Assembly (NCBI GenBank): GCA_030653935.1
Contig: JAURYL010000024.1
Location: 1 to 33,354, forward strand
Direction: 5' to 3'
Length of the DNA stretch: 33,354 nt
Source of the DNA: Pseudomonadota bacterium
Lineage (GTDB): Bacteria > Pseudomonadota > Gammaproteobacteria > Burkholderiales > Thiobacillaceae
Below, piece by piece: positions 8,329 to 17,550 of the stretch. Each line of letters opens with the position of its first letter. The first letter of the stretch is position 1. Made by a program: the position numbers and the translations under genes. Below the pieces are notes generated by a model. It worked only from the letters and a program-made list of their open reading frames with translations. It was not told the DNA's origin and made no database searches.

Positions 8329-8748
8329 ATGCCTACCCTGCCCAGCAAATCCCTGGAAACCTTCGACAACCCGAATCCAGGCCGCGATTACCACATCCAT
8401 ATGGAAATCCCGGAATTCACCTGTTTGTGCCCGAAAACCGGTCAGCCGGACTTCGCCACCCTGTATCTGGACTACATCGCAGACCAGCGTTGCGTGGAGT
8501 TGAAGAGCCTCAAGCTCTACATCTGGTCGTTCCGCGAAGAAGGGCATTTCCACGAAGACGTCAGCAACCGTATCCTCGACGATCTGGTGCGCGCTACCGA
8601 CCCGCGCTTCATGCGCCTCACCGCGAAGTTCTACGTGCGCGGTGGCATTTTCACCAATGTCGTCACCGAGCACCGCAAACCCGGCTGGGAGCCGGCGCCG
8701 CGCGTCGAACTCAGCCAATTCGCAGGCAACTCCAACACGCGCGGGTGA
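8329..8748 (+). CDS. queF: NADPH-dependent 7-cyano-7-deazaguanine reductase QueF
   Basis: Reduces preQ0 to preQ1 with NADPH in the cytoplasm, the committed step that yields the queuosine precursor for tRNA. The 139-residue protein is the short, single-domain form of the family. The catalytic Cys is expected at C34 in [10 protein letters not shown], with the Asp at 41. The QueF signature [18 protein letters not shown] supplies the nicotinamide and substrate contacts. I use ATG 8329 ([12 protein letters not shown]) because it matches the usual N terminus; an upstream GTG at 8317 would add four residues. The gene is monocistronic and convergent with the phosphatase gene. No other queuosine genes are nearby. 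Confidence 0.95.
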   Translation: MPTLPSKSLETFDNPNPGRDYHIHMEIPEFTCLCPKTGQPDFATLYLDYIADQRCVELKSLKLYIWSFREEGHFHEDVSNRILDDLVRATDPRFMRLTAKFYVRGGIFTNVVTEHRKPGWEPAPRVELSQFAGNSNTRG

Positions 8749-8752
8749 GTAG

Positions 8753-8827
8753 GTCGGGTTAGCGGCTTTATCGCGTAACCCGACAGATTCGTCGGGTTAC
8801 GGCTGCGGAACATCATGCCGGCGCTAC
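8753..8827. repeat. GTCGGGTTA inverted repeats plus a fragment of the GCGCTAC repeat
   Basis: GTCGGGTTA (8753-8761) pairs with TAACCCGAC (8776-8784), and a third copy of GTCGGGTTA lies at 8791-8799. Directly after it, 8815-8825 reads ATGCCGGCGCTAC-like sequence, matching the end of the element inside smc. The block fills the gap between convergent queF and the phosphatase gene and slightly overlaps the latter's 3' end. There is no T-run, so terminator function is uncertain. Confidence 0.6.
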
Positions 8828-9435
8828 AACCTTGGCCCCGAGGTCAGCCAGAGCAGCGCGTCCAGGCGCCGTACATCCTTCTGTTCCACCTTGATGCGCG
8901 CCATGCCAGCCGACGCGACATTGATGCTGTAAGCCTGTGTGGGTGACAGACCCAGCACATGGCAGATCACCATGCGCATCACCCCGGCATGCGCCACCAC
9001 CAGGATATGGCCGCCAATATGCCCGGCGAGAATGTCTTCGTAGGCGGTGGTGACGCGCGCATGGAAGGCCTCCAGCAATTCCGCGCCTGGCGGCCGGTGG
9101 CGCACCGGGTCGCGCTTGAAGTCGAACACGCAATCGGGCGCCGCCTGCTTGAGTTCATCCGGCGTCTTGCCTTCCCAGGCGCCGAAGCCGACTTCCTTGA
9201 GCCGTTCGTCGAAACTCAATGGCAGGCCAGTTTCCGCCGCCAGCCATTCCGAAAACGCCGCGCAGCGGGCCAGGGGTGAACTGACGATGGCGCTCCACGG
9301 GCGCTCGTCGGCGGTTGCCGCGTGCATCTGCACCCAGCCTTTTTCAGACAACGGATCATCGATCTGGCCGCGATAACGGCGGCCGCCCACTGGTTCGCCG
9401 TGGCGCAGAAAATCGAGTTGCGTATAGATAGCCAT
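8824..9435 (-). CDS. Histidine phosphatase family protein (CobC/phosphoglycerate-mutase-like)
   Basis: A 203-residue member of the histidine phosphatase superfamily. The phosphorylated His lies in LRHGE (H12), the second catalytic His in VVAHAGVMR, and a conserved Glu probably in ERLKEVGFGAWEG. This layout fits alpha-ribazole phosphatase (CobC) and related small phosphatases, but no cobalamin genes are nearby, so the substrate cannot be assigned. Its ATG overlaps the stop of the upstream ParA-like gene as TGATG, implying translational coupling. Confidence 0.85.
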   Translation of the reverse strand: MAIYTQLDFLRHGEPVGGRRYRGQIDDPLSEKGWVQMHAATADERPWSAIVSSPLARCAAFSEWLAAETGLPLSFDERLKEVGFGAWEGKTPDELKQAAPDCVFDFKRDPVRHRPPGAELLEAFHARVTTAYEDILAGHIGGHILVVAHAGVMRMVICHVLGLSPTQAYSINVASAGMARIKVEQKDVRRLDALLWLTSGPRL

Positions 9436-10094
9436 CAGTCATTCTCCCCGTTCAAAAAACCTTCAACCTCGCGCCGCAGTGCCTCCAGTTCCATAATCGC
9501 CAGCCCGGCGCGCGACCCCATCGCCGAGATGGTGGCGCCCAGAGCCGCGCACTGGCGATAGGCGGTCCGGCCCTTCAGGCTGGCGGCCAGCAGCGGAATG
9601 CCGAATTCCGGCAACATGCCCAGCACCTCGCGCGCCAACACGGTATTCGGCTGCATCTGGTTGACCACCAGTCGAGCAATCAAATCAGGATTCTTCTGCC
9701 GGGCATCGCTGATAGCCTCGCGAATGCGCACCGAGGCCCACAGATCCAGGGGCGAGGGAATCACCGGCACCAGGGCGAGATCGGCGATGCGCAGGGCGCT
9801 TTGCGTCACCGGCGCGGCGGCGGCGGGCGGGCTGTCGATGACGATGTAGTCGTAGGCGTCACGCCGTTTGCGCAAGACCTTGTGCAATTTACCCTCCTCG
9901 CCGGAGACATCTTCCACCGCGGCGGGAAAGCCCTCCCCCATGCCGGCCCAGTGCAGCGCGGTGTTTTGCGAATCGGCATCCGCGACCAGCACGGCGTGGC
10001 CGGCATCCGCCAGACTGCCCGCCAGCAACATGGCCAGGGTGGTCTTCCCGGCGCCGCCTTTCTGATTCACCACCGCAATAATTTTCGCGCGCAC
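9435..10094 (-). CDS. Orphan ParA/MinD-type P-loop ATPase
   Basis: A 219-residue ParA-family ATPase. It has the deviant Walker A KGGAGKTT near the N terminus, the [11 protein letters not shown] box and the Walker B-like YIVIDSPP, so nucleotide-dependent dimerisation is expected. I choose the GTG at 10092-10094 ([14 protein letters not shown]) because it places the P-loop at the usual distance; an upstream extension to 10256 would overlap the fabI promoter and start and has no family-like sequence. No ParB or parS-like site is seen, so its cargo is unknown. It is co-directional and overlapping with the histidine phosphatase gene. Confidence 0.85.
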   Translation of the reverse strand: MRAKIIAVVNQKGGAGKTTLAMLLAGSLADAGHAVLVADADSQNTALHWAGMGEGFPAAVEDVSGEEGKLHKVLRKRRDAYDYIVIDSPPAAAAPVTQSALRIADLALVPVIPSPLDLWASVRIREAISDARQKNPDLIARLVVNQMQPNTVLAREVLGMLPEFGIPLLAASLKGRTAYRQCAALGATISAMGSRAGLAIMELEALRREVEGFLNGEND

Positions 10095-10160
10095 GGCATC
10101 ACTCCAAGATTCAACCAGCGCGATGGTAGCGCCGACCCGCGCCCCATGCAGCGCTACAGG

Positions 10161-10166
10161 TATAAT
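10161..10166 (+). promoter_or_regulatory. Likely -10 box of fabI
   Basis: TATAAT stands 31 nt upstream of the fabI ATG (10198), in the gap shared with the divergent ParA-like gene. The -35 region is weak. Confidence 0.5.
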
Positions 10167-10197
10167 CCGCTCCGTTTCATTAACCGAGTACCGAGAC

Positions 10198-10992
10198 ATG
10201 GGCTTTCTCTCCGGCAAAAAGATTCTTATCACCGGTCTGATCAGCAACCGTTCCATCGCCTACGGCGTGGCCAAATGCTGCCACCGCGAAGGCGCGGAAC
10301 TGGCTTTCACCTATCAGGGCGAAAAGGTCAAGGATCGGGTCATGGGCTTGGTTCAGGGGTTCAGCGTCGGCGAACCGCTGGTGTTCCCCTGCGACGTCGG
10401 CAGTGACGAGGAAATCACCGCCCTGTTCGAGAACCTGGGCAAACACTGGGATGGCCTCGACGGTCTGGTTCACTCGATCGCCTTCGTCCCCAAGGATGCG
10501 CTGGTCGGCAGCTATATCGACAACGTCACCCGCGAGAACTTCCGTATTGCCCACGACATCTCCAGCTATTCCTTCACCGGCCTGGCCAAAGCGGCGCTAC
10601 CAATGATGCAAGGCCGCAAAGGCGCCATGCTGACCATGACCTACCTGGGCGCGGTGCGCTCGGTGCCACACTACAACGTCATGGGCCTGGCCAAAGCCAG
10701 CCTGGAAACCAGCGTCTACTATCTGGCATCCAGTCTGGGCCCACGCGGCATCCGCGTGAACGGCCTCTCCGCCGGCCCGATCAAGACCCTGGCCGCTTCC
10801 GGCATCGCCGACTTCAGCAAGCTCCTGGCCTGGGGCGAGCAGCACTCGCCGCTGCGCCGCAATGTCACCATCGAGGAAGTCGGCAACGTTGCCGCCTTCC
10901 TGATGTCCGACCTGGCTTCCGGCGTGACCGGCGAAATCAGCTATGTGGATTCCGGCTTCAACAGCACGGCGGGACTTTCGGTAGACGATTGA
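10198..10992 (+). CDS. fabI: Enoyl-[acyl-carrier-protein] reductase FabI
   Basis: NADH-dependent reductase that completes each fatty-acid elongation cycle by reducing trans-2-enoyl-ACP. The 264-residue protein is a typical FabI: the glycine-rich nucleotide loop is [13 protein letters not shown], and the catalytic set is Y149, Y159 and K166 (Y-x6-K in YNVMGLAK). The family C-terminal block [11 protein letters not shown] is present. The start at 10198 gives [13 protein letters not shown], the standard N terminus; the upstream in-frame ATG at 10123 would add unrelated sequence. FabI is the target of triclosan and isoniazid-type inhibitors. The gene ends at a strong terminator shared with ppiD. 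Confidence 0.97.
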   Translation: MGFLSGKKILITGLISNRSIAYGVAKCCHREGAELAFTYQGEKVKDRVMGLVQGFSVGEPLVFPCDVGSDEEITALFENLGKHWDGLDGLVHSIAFVPKDALVGSYIDNVTRENFRIAHDISSYSFTGLAKAALPMMQGRKGAMLTMTYLGAVRSVPHYNVMGLAKASLETSVYYLASSLGPRGIRVNGLSAGPIKTLAASGIADFSKLLAWGEQHSPLRRNVTIEEVGNVAAFLMSDLASGVTGEISYVDSGFNSTAGLSVDD

Positions 10993-11004
10993 TCCCCGCT
11001 CGAA

Positions 11005-11040
11005 CATGAAAAAAGCCGGGCATGCCCGGCTTTTTTCATG
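11005..11040. terminator. Bidirectional Rho-independent terminator between fabI and ppiD
   Basis: A perfect 36-bp palindrome made of AAAAAAGCCGGGC and its complement, with A- and T-runs on both sides. It can end the fabI transcript rightwards and the ppiD transcript leftwards. Confidence 0.95.
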
Positions 11041-11053
11041 TTGGCTTCAAAGC

Positions 11054-12928
11054 TTATTCCGCCTTCGGCTCCAGCGCGCTCGGCGCGATCTTGATCTTGG
11101 CGTTGGCCCTGAGATTCTCCAGATAGGCGCGCATTTCTTCCTGGGCGACCATGCGTCGAACGTCGTCACGAATACGCTTGACCATTTCCGGCTGGGTCTG
11201 GCCCGCCGCGACCCGATTGATGCGATACAGGCGGTAGCCCTCGGTGGTTTCGGCACCGGCATAAGCCGGCAGTTTTCCGGCATCGGCGCGGAACACGGCC
11301 TTGACCGACTGCGGCGTCAGATTGAGTGGTCGCATCCGCGACACGGTCATCGGCGCGGGCCAGCCGATCGGCTGACCGGCACGAGCATTCTCCAACGCCT
11401 TGCCACCGGCCTCGATTGCCCGCTTACGCGCCAGTTCCAGGCTCAGCTTCTGACGAATCACCTCCGCGACCTCCGCCAGGGGGCGCTGACCGGCGGCGCG
11501 GTACTCCAGCACGCGCGCGGAAACCAGGGTGTTGGGGGACACTTCAACCGCTTCGGTATTCTGCTTCTTGCCGCGCGCGTCTTCGGAAAGCAAGGCGTCC
11601 AGCAAGCGCTCGCTGGCCAGGGGTGCTGGTGCCGTGTTGCGGTCGAACCAGCCGCTTTCCTCGATGTTGAGGCCGAATTCCTTGGCCGCCGGAGCCAGAC
11701 TGTCGGGCTGCTCGTAGACCATGTTGCTGAAGCGCTCGGCTGTTTCAATGAAGCGGCGTTGTGCTTCCTGCTGCTTGAGTTCGCTCAGGATGTCAGCCTT
11801 GGCCAGCGCGAAACCAATTTTGGCGCCAGGCACGATCGCGTCGAGTCGAATGATGTGATAACCGAACTGGGTTTCCACCAGACCGCTGATCGCGCCCTGT
11901 TGCAACAGGAACGCCGCGTCGGAGAAAGGCTTGACCATCATGTCGCGGGTAAAGGCGCCGAGATCGCCACCACGCGCTCCGGAAACCGGATCCTGGGAGT
12001 GCTTGCGCGCCAGATCGTCGAAGCTTGCCGGCGTTTTCTTCACTTCGGCCAGGATCTGCTCGGCGCTGGCCTTCGCCGCGGCGCGCGCCTTGGCATCACC
12101 GGCGGCATCGATCTTGATCAGGATGTGGCTGGCACGACGCCGTTCCGGCTCCTGGAAACGCGCGGCATTGGCTTCGTAGAACTTGTTGGCCTGCTCATCA
12201 CTGACCTGCACTTTTTCGGCCAGCGCGGCCTGCGACAGCACCAGGTATTGCACACGCAGCGTGGCGGGGGTCGCGTAGTCGCTCTTGTGCGCATCGTAGT
12301 CGGCCTGAATCGCGGCCTGATCGACCTGAACAGCGGCGAGGAAATCCTTGCGGTCGAAGCCGACCTCATTGACTTCCCGTTCCTGCGCCAGCAATCCATT
12401 CAGGCGAACGGCGGTAGGCATGGGAACCACAGCGCCCTCGCCATAGCCGATTTGCACCTGCTTGAGCAGCATATCCTGGGCGATCATGCCCATGAGTTCC
12501 GCTTGCCCCATGCCCTGGTTGCGCAACCAAGCCTCCAGGCGGGCGTTGGAAAACTTGCCCTCCTCCTGAAATTGTTCGATCCCGCCCAGAATCGCCTGTA
12601 TCTGTGGGTCGAGCACGGTGAATCCAGCATTTTGCGCGGTGCGCAGCAACAGTCGGGTATTGACCAGTTGCTCCAACACCCGGGCGCGCAAGGCCTTGTC
12701 TTCCACCGTGGCGCCGAGTTGTTGCTGCATCTCCTCGCTCTGCTCCTTGAGCGCCTTGAGGAAATCACGCTGGCTGATCTCGTCATCGTTGACCTTGGCC
12801 GCCGGCGGTTCTTTGCCGTCGTTACCGAAATAACCCTCGACCCCCCAAACGGCGAATGTCAGCGCGATCAACACCAGAATGACGCGAGCAATCCAACCCT
12901 GGGCACGTTCTCGTATGGCTTCTAGCAT
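11054..12928 (-). CDS. ppiD: PpiD-like membrane-anchored periplasmic peptidyl-prolyl isomerase/foldase
   Basis: A 624-residue protein anchored in the inner membrane by a helix at about 13-33, with a large periplasmic part. A SurA-like N-terminal chaperone region (about 35-240) precedes one parvulin domain at about 262-360, recognisable from [17 protein letters not shown] and the FGYHIIRLD end. A further long C-terminal region follows. PpiD works at the Sec translocon exit and helps outer-membrane and periplasmic proteins fold. I start at ATG 12926-12928 ([12 protein letters not shown]), the family's usual start; 12955 would add MNFFCRAYA with no family support. It lies directly downstream of tRNA-Asp and its terminator, leaving only 25 bp for a private promoter. 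Confidence 0.93.
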   Translation of the reverse strand: MLEAIRERAQGWIARVILVLIALTFAVWGVEGYFGNDGKEPPAAKVNDDEISQRDFLKALKEQSEEMQQQLGATVEDKALRARVLEQLVNTRLLLRTAQNAGFTVLDPQIQAILGGIEQFQEEGKFSNARLEAWLRNQGMGQAELMGMIAQDMLLKQVQIGYGEGAVVPMPTAVRLNGLLAQEREVNEVGFDRKDFLAAVQVDQAAIQADYDAHKSDYATPATLRVQYLVLSQAALAEKVQVSDEQANKFYEANAARFQEPERRRASHILIKIDAAGDAKARAAAKASAEQILAEVKKTPASFDDLARKHSQDPVSGARGGDLGAFTRDMMVKPFSDAAFLLQQGAISGLVETQFGYHIIRLDAIVPGAKIGFALAKADILSELKQQEAQRRFIETAERFSNMVYEQPDSLAPAAKEFGLNIEESGWFDRNTAPAPLASERLLDALLSEDARGKKQNTEAVEVSPNTLVSARVLEYRAAGQRPLAEVAEVIRQKLSLELARKRAIEAGGKALENARAGQPIGWPAPMTVSRMRPLNLTPQSVKAVFRADAGKLPAYAGAETTEGYRLYRINRVAAGQTQPEMVKRIRDDVRRMVAQEEMRAYLENLRANAKIKIAPSALEPKAE

Positions 12929-12953
12929 GGCGTAGGCACGGCAAAAAAAGTTC

Positions 12954-12983
12954 AAAAAAAAAGGCGAACTCGCGTTCGCCTTT
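12954..12983 (-). terminator. Rho-independent terminator after tRNA-Asp
   Basis: A perfect 10-bp stem AAAGGCGAAC/GTTCGCCTTT with a 4-nt loop (12960-12983), followed on the minus strand by nine T (12962-12954). It ends the tRNA-Asp transcript just before ppiD. Confidence 0.92.
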
Positions 12984-12990
12984 GAGGTGT

Positions 12991-13067
12991 TGGCGGAGTG
13001 GACGGGACTCGAACCCGCGACCCCCGGCGTGACAGGCCGGTATTCTAACCGACTGAACTACCACTCC
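12991..13067 (-). tRNA. tRNA-Asp (anticodon GUC)
   Basis: A 77-nt tRNA with encoded CCA. The acceptor stem GGAGTGG pairs with CCACTCC, the T arm contains GGTTCGAGTCC, and the anticodon loop reads CTGTCAC, giving GUC. The discriminator base is G. All arms fold normally, and a promoter and a terminator flank it. Confidence 0.98.
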
Positions 13068-13134
13068 ATGTGTTGCATATTTGTTGCTTCACTTGCTGGA
13101 CAGCTCCGTTTGGAGGCATCTGCAAAGTCCGAGC

Positions 13135-13163
13135 ATTGTAGCCACGCCCCCTCACATCCGCAA
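13135..13163 (-). promoter_or_regulatory. Sigma-70 promoter of tRNA-Asp
   Basis: On the minus strand, TTGCGG (13163-13158), a 17-bp spacer, then TACAAT (13140-13135). Expected transcription start is near 13128, about 60 nt before the mature tRNA 5' end. Confidence 0.8.
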
Positions 13164-13600
13164 GAAGAAATTCACGTCATGACGGGTGATTCGAGAAAAA
13201 TACATGGCCCATCCCTGTCGTGGGCAGGCCCTCGCAATATAGATAGAGACAAACAAGCAAAACGCATCGAGTACAGCGCAAGGAATCGTGTGACTTCACC
13301 GGGCAAGCCACCCGCGCGAACAACGGCGGCCGGTGAGAACAAGCTTGCACCGCCTCGAACGCCGGGCAAATTGCTCCCGCCTGGTAGCGTGTGCCGCGCA
13401 CAGATTGGTGTTTTTCCAAGTCATCCCATGTCGGTTGCCCCTGGAGTAGGCCCCCTGCTAGAATGCGCCCCGCTTTACGCTCGGCAACCCGGCATCTGGC
13501 CTGGTCCGGCTTTAGCGAAATCCACACATCTCCCCGCGTTAAGGTGCCCGTACCGGGTTCAGTTGGGAGATGGAGGCTCAACCTTAACCAAGGAATTTTC
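13164..13600. other. Intergenic region and rpsB leader, no gene
   Basis: This stretch between the divergent tRNA-Asp and rpsB has no convincing gene; an open frame that reads into rpsB from 13391 lacks family sequence before residue MSVTMRQML. After the rpsB promoter there is a leader of about 130 nt (13470-13600) with several short complementary segments. In many proteobacteria the S2 protein regulates rpsB-tsf through such a leader; I cannot confirm that motif by eye. Confidence 0.5.
13435..13464 (+). promoter_or_regulatory. Sigma-70 promoter of the rpsB operon
   Basis: TTGCCC (13435-13440), an 18-bp spacer, then TAGAAT (13459-13464) preceded by TGC as an extended -10. It lies about 135 nt upstream of the rpsB ATG and is the best promoter candidate before the ribosomal gene. 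Confidence 0.65.
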
Positions 13601-14341
13601 ATGTCCGTTACCATGCGTCAAATGCTCGAGGCCGGTGTTCACTTCGGCCACCAGACCCGTTACTGGAATCCGAAGATGGCGCCGTACATCTTCGGTCACC
13701 GCAACAAGATCCACATCATCAACCTGGAAAAAACCCTGCCGTTGTTCAACGACGCCGCGACTTTCGCGCGTCGCCTGGTTTCCAACAAGGGTTCCATCCT
13801 GTTCGTCGGCACCAAGCGCCAGGCGCGCGAGATCATGGCCGAGGAAGCCACCCGTTGCGGCATGCCCTATGTCTCCCACCGCTGGCTGGGCGGCATGTTG
13901 ACCAACTTCAAGACGGTCAAGCTCTCGGTCAAGCGCCTGAAAGATCTGGAAGCACAACTCAACGAAGGCACCCTGTCGAAAAAGGAAGCCCTGCTCGTGC
14001 AGCGCGAATACGGCAAGCTGGTGCAAAGCCTGGGCGGCATCAAGGAAATGGAGCGTCTGCCTGATGCCCTGTTCGTGGTCGACGTCGGCTACCAGAAAAT
14101 CGCCATTACCGAAGCCGTCAAACTCGGCATTCCCGTGATCGGTGTGGTCGATACCAACAACAGCCCGATCGGCGTGAATTACGTCGTCCCCGGCAATGAC
14201 GACTCCAATCGCGCCATCCGTCTGTATGCCCGCGGCCTGGCCGACGCGATCCTGGAAGGCAAGACCACGGTCATCGAGGAAATGGTCGCCGCCGGTGAAG
14301 ACGAGTATGTCGAAGTCGAGGAAGGCGCCGCCACCGAGTGA
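13601..14341 (+). CDS. rpsB: 30S ribosomal protein S2
   Basis: A 246-residue S2 of normal length. It binds the 30S head-body junction with S1 and is needed for translation initiation on most mRNAs. Recognisable family blocks are [19 protein letters not shown] at the start, [27 protein letters not shown] and [18 protein letters not shown] precedes the ATG at 13601. It heads the operon and is separated from tsf by a terminator-like hairpin. Confidence 0.98.
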   Translation: MSVTMRQMLEAGVHFGHQTRYWNPKMAPYIFGHRNKIHIINLEKTLPLFNDAATFARRLVSNKGSILFVGTKRQAREIMAEEATRCGMPYVSHRWLGGMLTNFKTVKLSVKRLKDLEAQLNEGTLSKKEALLVQREYGKLVQSLGGIKEMERLPDALFVVDVGYQKIAITEAVKLGIPVIGVVDTNNSPIGVNYVVPGNDDSNRAIRLYARGLADAILEGKTTVIEEMVAAGEDEYVEVEEGAATE

Positions 14342-14383
14342 GCGCTTCCCCCTGGTCTGAGCGGGCCGGGAAAGCATTTCTAG

Positions 14384-14408
14384 ACGCCCCGGTGATCGGG
14401 GCGTTTTT
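14384..14408 (+). terminator. Terminator/attenuator between rpsB and tsf
   Basis: A 7-bp stem ACGCCCC/GGGGCGT with a 7-nt loop, followed by TTTTT. A similar partial terminator lies between rpsB and tsf in Escherichia coli; here it would lower tsf expression relative to rpsB. Confidence 0.85.
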
Positions 14409-14434
14409 CAATACGGAAAACAGGAGTTAGCAAA

Positions 14435-15307
14435 ATGGCGGAAATCACCGCATCCATGGTTAAAGAGCTGCGTGAGCGCACCGATGCCCCCATGATGGAC
14501 TGCAAGAAAGCGCTGACCGAAGCTGGCGGCGATATGCAGAAGGGCGAAGAAATCCTGCGCGTGCGCTTCGGCAACAAGGCCGCCAAGAGCGCCGGCCGCG
14601 TTGCCGCCGAAGGCGTGGTCGCCATCAGCATCAGCGCCGACGGCAAGTCGGCCGCGATGGTGGAAGTGAACTGCGAAACCGACTTCGTCGCCAAGAACGA
14701 CGACTTCCTGGCCCTGACCAGCGCCCTGGCTGACATGGTGCTGAACCAGAACCCGGCCGACGTGGCCGCGCTGTCCGCCCTGCCCTACGGCGGCAAGACG
14801 GTGGAAGAAACCCGTACCGAACTGGTCGGCAAGATCGGCGAGAACATGTCCATTCGCCGCTTCGTGCGCCTCGACGGACAGGGCAAGTTCGCCAACTACA
14901 TCCACGGCAAGAAGATCGGCGTCCTGGTGGACATTTCCGGTGACGAAGCGCTGGCCCGCGACATCGCCATGCACATCGCCGCCTCCAAGCCCAAGTCGCT
15001 CGACGCCTCCGGCGTGTCGCAAGACCTGATCGACACCGAGCGCCGCGTCGCCATCGAGAAAGCCAAGGAAGCCGGCAAACCGGAAGCCATGCTGGAAAAG
15101 ATCGCCGATGGCACCGTGCAGAAGTTCCTGAAGGAAGTGACCCTGCTGTCGCAGCCCTTCGTCAAGGATGACAAGCAGACCATCGAGCAGGTACTGAAAT
15201 CCAAGGCTTCGCAGTGCCACGGTTTCAGCATGTTCATCGTCGGTGAAGGCATCGAGAAGAAAGTCACCGACTTCGCCGCCGAAGTGGCCGCCGCCGCCAA
15301 GGTCTGA
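14435..15307 (+). CDS. tsf: Translation elongation factor Ts
   Basis: A 290-residue EF-Ts, the nucleotide exchange factor that releases GDP from EF-Tu. The N-terminal UBA-like helix region contains [16 protein letters not shown], followed by the core with [12 protein letters not shown], which holds the TDFV contact with EF-Tu. Two core repeats and the C-terminal module complete a normal-length protein. AGGAG stands before the ATG. It follows rpsB beyond the attenuator, and a repeat block separates it from pyrH. Confidence 0.98.
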   Translation: MAEITASMVKELRERTDAPMMDCKKALTEAGGDMQKGEEILRVRFGNKAAKSAGRVAAEGVVAISISADGKSAAMVEVNCETDFVAKNDDFLALTSALADMVLNQNPADVAALSALPYGGKTVEETRTELVGKIGENMSIRRFVRLDGQGKFANYIHGKKIGVLVDISGDEALARDIAMHIAASKPKSLDASGVSQDLIDTERRVAIEKAKEAGKPEAMLEKIADGTVQKFLKEVTLLSQPFVKDDKQTIEQVLKSKASQCHGFSMFIVGEGIEKKVTDFAAEVAAAAKV

Positions 15308-15325
15308 GATCCGAGTTGGCGGTAT

Positions 15326-15405
15326 GTGTGGGATGGGTTGAGCGACAGCGAAACCCATCCCACACGCCCGATGCCATGATGGGTTTCGCTACCGCTCAAC
15401 CCATC
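15326..15405. repeat. Two inverted copies of a GATGGGTT...AACCCATC repeat
   Basis: Copy 1 has perfect 14-nt arms GTGTGGGATGGGTT (15326-15339) and AACCCATCCCACAC (15352-15365). Copy 2 (15378-15405) has GATGGGTT and AACCCATC arms and is nearly the reverse complement of the core of copy 1. Each loop carries GCGAAAC/GAGC-type sequence. The block lies in the 123-bp tsf-pyrH gap. Repeats of this type occur in many betaproteobacterial genomes, from memory. Confidence 0.8.
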
Positions 15406-15430
15406 CTACTCACTCACCAGCCACCAGCCC

Positions 15431-16138
15431 ATGACAATCAAACGCATCCTTCTGAAGCTTTCCGGCGAGGCGCTGATGGGGCCGGATGCCTTCGGTTACC
15501 ACGCCGAGACCATGGCCGGCATGGTCGCCCAGATCAAGGAAGTGACCGAACTGGGTGTGCAAGTGGGCATCGTGGTCGGCGGCGGTAATCTGTTTCGCGG
15601 CGCCACCGGGGCCCTCTCCGGCATGGACCGCGCCACCGCCGACAGCATGGGCATGTTGGCCACGGTGATGAACGCGCTAGCCTTGAAAGATGGCCTGGTG
15701 GCGGCCGGCGTGGCCGCCCGCGTGCAGACCGCCGTGACCATCGCTCATGTCGGCGAGCCGTTCGAGCGCGACAGCGCGGTGCGGCATCTGGAAGCCGGCC
15801 GCGTGGTGATATTCGGCGGTGGCACCGGCAACCCCTTCTTCACCACCGATACCGCCTCCGCCCTGCGCGGCGCGGAAATCGGCGCCGACCTGATGCTGAA
15901 GGCGACCAAGGTGGACGGCGTCTACACAGCCGACCCAAAGAAAGACCCCAGCGCCACCCGCTACGAACAACTGACCTTCGACGAGGCCATCAGCCGCAAT
16001 CTGGGCGTACTGGATACCGCCGCCTTCGCGCTCTGCCGCGAGCAGAAGCTGCCCTTGTGCGTATTCAACATTTTCAAGCCGGGCGCGCTGCGCCGGGTGG
16101 TACTGGGTGAGGTGGAAGGCACCCGCGTCGTTCTGTAA
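15431..16138 (+). CDS. pyrH: UMP kinase
   Basis: A 235-residue hexameric bacterial UMP kinase of the amino-acid-kinase fold; phosphorylates UMP to UDP with ATP, feeding RNA, DNA and sugar-nucleotide synthesis. The N-terminal [10 protein letters not shown] and [10 protein letters not shown] loops bind phosphates, [18 protein letters not shown] is the UMP site, and [12 protein letters not shown] is the family's ATP-side block. The ATG at 15431 has no clear Shine-Dalgarno; the preceding sequence is the edge of a repeat block. Confidence 0.98.
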   Translation: MTIKRILLKLSGEALMGPDAFGYHAETMAGMVAQIKEVTELGVQVGIVVGGGNLFRGATGALSGMDRATADSMGMLATVMNALALKDGLVAAGVAARVQTAVTIAHVGEPFERDSAVRHLEAGRVVIFGGGTGNPFFTTDTASALRGAEIGADLMLKATKVDGVYTADPKKDPSATRYEQLTFDEAISRNLGVLDTAAFALCREQKLPLCVFNIFKPGALRRVVLGEVEGTRVVL

Positions 16139-16157
16139 ACAACAAGGAGACGAGCAC

Positions 16158-16715
16158 ATGATCGCCGAGATCAAGAAGTCCGCCGAGGACAAGATGAAGA
16201 AGTCCCTGGAAGCTCTGAAACACGACCTGATGAAGGTTCGCACCGGCCGCGCCCACACCGGCATCCTGGATCACGTCATGGTGGATTATTACGGTTCGCC
16301 GGTGCCGGTGAATCAGGTGGCCAACGTCAGCCTGATCGACGCCCGCACCATCGGTGTGCAGCCGTATGAGAAGAACATGGCCGGCAAGCTGGAAAAGGCG
16401 ATCCGCGACTCCGACCTGGGCCTCAATCCGGCCAATATGGGCGAACTGATCCGCGTGCCGATGCCGCCGCTCACCGAGGAACGCCGCCGCGATCTGATCA
16501 AGGTGGTCAAGGGCGAGACGGAAAACGCCCGTGTCGCGATACGCAACATACGCCGCGACGCCAACGCGCATCTGAAGGATCTGGTCAAGGACAAGGAAGC
16601 ATCCGAGGACGAGGAGCGCCGCGCCATCGACGACATCCAGAAACTGACCGACAAATACATCGCGGAACTCGACAAGGCTTTGGCGGAAAAAGAAAAGGAT
16701 TTGATGGCGGTTTAA
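16158..16715 (+). CDS. frr: Ribosome recycling factor
   Basis: A 185-residue RRF, the standard length. With EF-G it splits post-termination ribosomes so they can be reused. Family blocks are [30 protein letters not shown], and the helical C-terminal [20 protein letters not shown]. The ATG at 16158 follows AAGGAGA. An in-frame upstream ATG at 16107 lies inside pyrH and is not needed. It is 19 nt after pyrH. Confidence 0.98.
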   Translation: MIAEIKKSAEDKMKKSLEALKHDLMKVRTGRAHTGILDHVMVDYYGSPVPVNQVANVSLIDARTIGVQPYEKNMAGKLEKAIRDSDLGLNPANMGELIRVPMPPLTEERRRDLIKVVKGETENARVAIRNIRRDANAHLKDLVKDKEASEDEERRAIDDIQKLTDKYIAELDKALAEKEKDLMAV

Positions 16716-16723
16716 CCAAGTTG

Positions 16724-16797
16724 GCAGTCGGAAGTCGGCAGTCGGCAGTACCATCGCCGGAAGCTGCCAACCGCAAACTGCGAACCGCTAACTGAAT
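16724..16797. repeat. Period-7 tandem repeats, two opposed arrays
   Basis: Between frr and uppS. Array 1 (16724-16749) reads GCAGTCG, GAAGTCG, GCAGTCG, GCAGT. Array 2 (16763-16797) reads GCTGCCA, ACCGCAA, ACTGCGA, ACCGCTA, ACTGAAT, which on the other strand gives units of the same GCRGTT kind. The two arrays could pair weakly. The same seven-base periodicity occurs at 28900-28932. Confidence 0.8.
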
Positions 16798-16800
16798 CCC

Positions 16801-17550
16801 ATGATCAAACGCTTCTTCAGCAGCACCACCGAGATTCCCCAGGCAGCGACGGTTCCGCGCCACATTGCGATCATCATGGATGGCAATGGTCGCTGGGCGA
16901 AAAAACGCCTGATGCCCCGTATCGCCGGCCACGCCCAGGGTGTTGAACGGGTGCGCGACATGGTCAAGGCCTGCATCGAAAGAGGGGTCGAGTATCTGAC
17001 GCTGTTCGCCTTCAGTTCGGAAAACTGGCGCCGCCCGGAGGATGAAGTCTCGCGTCTGATGGAACTCTTCGTGATGGCGCTGGAGCGGGAAGTCGGCAAG
17101 ATGCACCGCAACGGCGTCTGCCTGAAAGTAGTGGGCGATCTCTCCCGCTTCGACCAGCGTCTCCGCGACCTGATCACCGAGGGGGAGCGGAAAACGGCGG
17201 CCAACCAGCGCCTGACCCTCACCGTCTGCGCCAACTATGGCGGCCGCTGGGACATCCTCAACGCCGCCAACAACTGGCTGCGCGACAATCCCGGTGGCGA
17301 ACTGAGCGAGGCGGTGCTGGCGCCTTACCTCTCGATGCCCTACGCGCCCGAGCCCGATCTCTTCATCCGCACCGGCGGCGAGCAGCGCATCAGCAATTTC
17401 CTGCTCTGGCAGCTGGCCTATAGCGAGTTGTATTTCACCGAGACGCTGTGGCCGGACTTCAACGCCGAAGCACTGGACCTGGCCATCGCCTCCTATCAAA
17501 AACGTGAGCGCCGCTTTGGCCGCACCAGCGAACAACTCGTCGAGCGCTAA
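16801..17550 (+). CDS. uppS: Isoprenyl transferase, undecaprenyl diphosphate synthase
   Basis: A 249-residue cis-prenyltransferase that adds isopentenyl units to farnesyl diphosphate to make the C55 lipid carrier for peptidoglycan and O-antigen. Catalytic D27 lies in [21 protein letters not shown] and the [15 protein letters not shown] block near the C terminus complete the family pattern. The ATG at 16801 has no strong Shine-Dalgarno. Its 3' end overlaps the start of cdsA by 47 nt. Confidence 0.97.
   Translation: MIKRFFSSTTEIPQAATVPRHIAIIMDGNGRWAKKRLMPRIAGHAQGVERVRDMVKACIERGVEYLTLFAFSSENWRRPEDEVSRLMELFVMALEREVGKMHRNGVCLKVVGDLSRFDQRLRDLITEGERKTAANQRLTLTVCANYGGRWDILNAANNWLRDNPGGELSEAVLAPYLSMPYAPEPDLFIRTGGEQRISNFLLWQLAYSELYFTETLWPDFNAEALDLAIASYQKRERRFGRTSEQLVER

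Noticed and set aside
8753-8799. Terminator between queF and the phosphatase gene
   Set aside because: Stem-loops are present but no T-run follows on either strand, so I list it only as a repeat.
10095-10256. Upstream start for the ParA-like gene
   Set aside because: The added residues have no similarity to ParA and would cover the fabI promoter and start.
11006-12925. 639-codon plus-strand open frame opposite ppiD
   Set aside because: It runs antisense through the whole PpiD gene, starts inside the terminator palindrome and has no family sequence.
13391-13600. N-terminal extension of rpsB by 70 codons
   Set aside because: It overlaps the rpsB promoter and leader; the true start at 13601 has a good Shine-Dalgarno and the family N terminus.
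15326-15405. Possible CRISPR-like array
   Set aside because: Only two inverted units with no regular spacers; it is an intergenic palindromic repeat.
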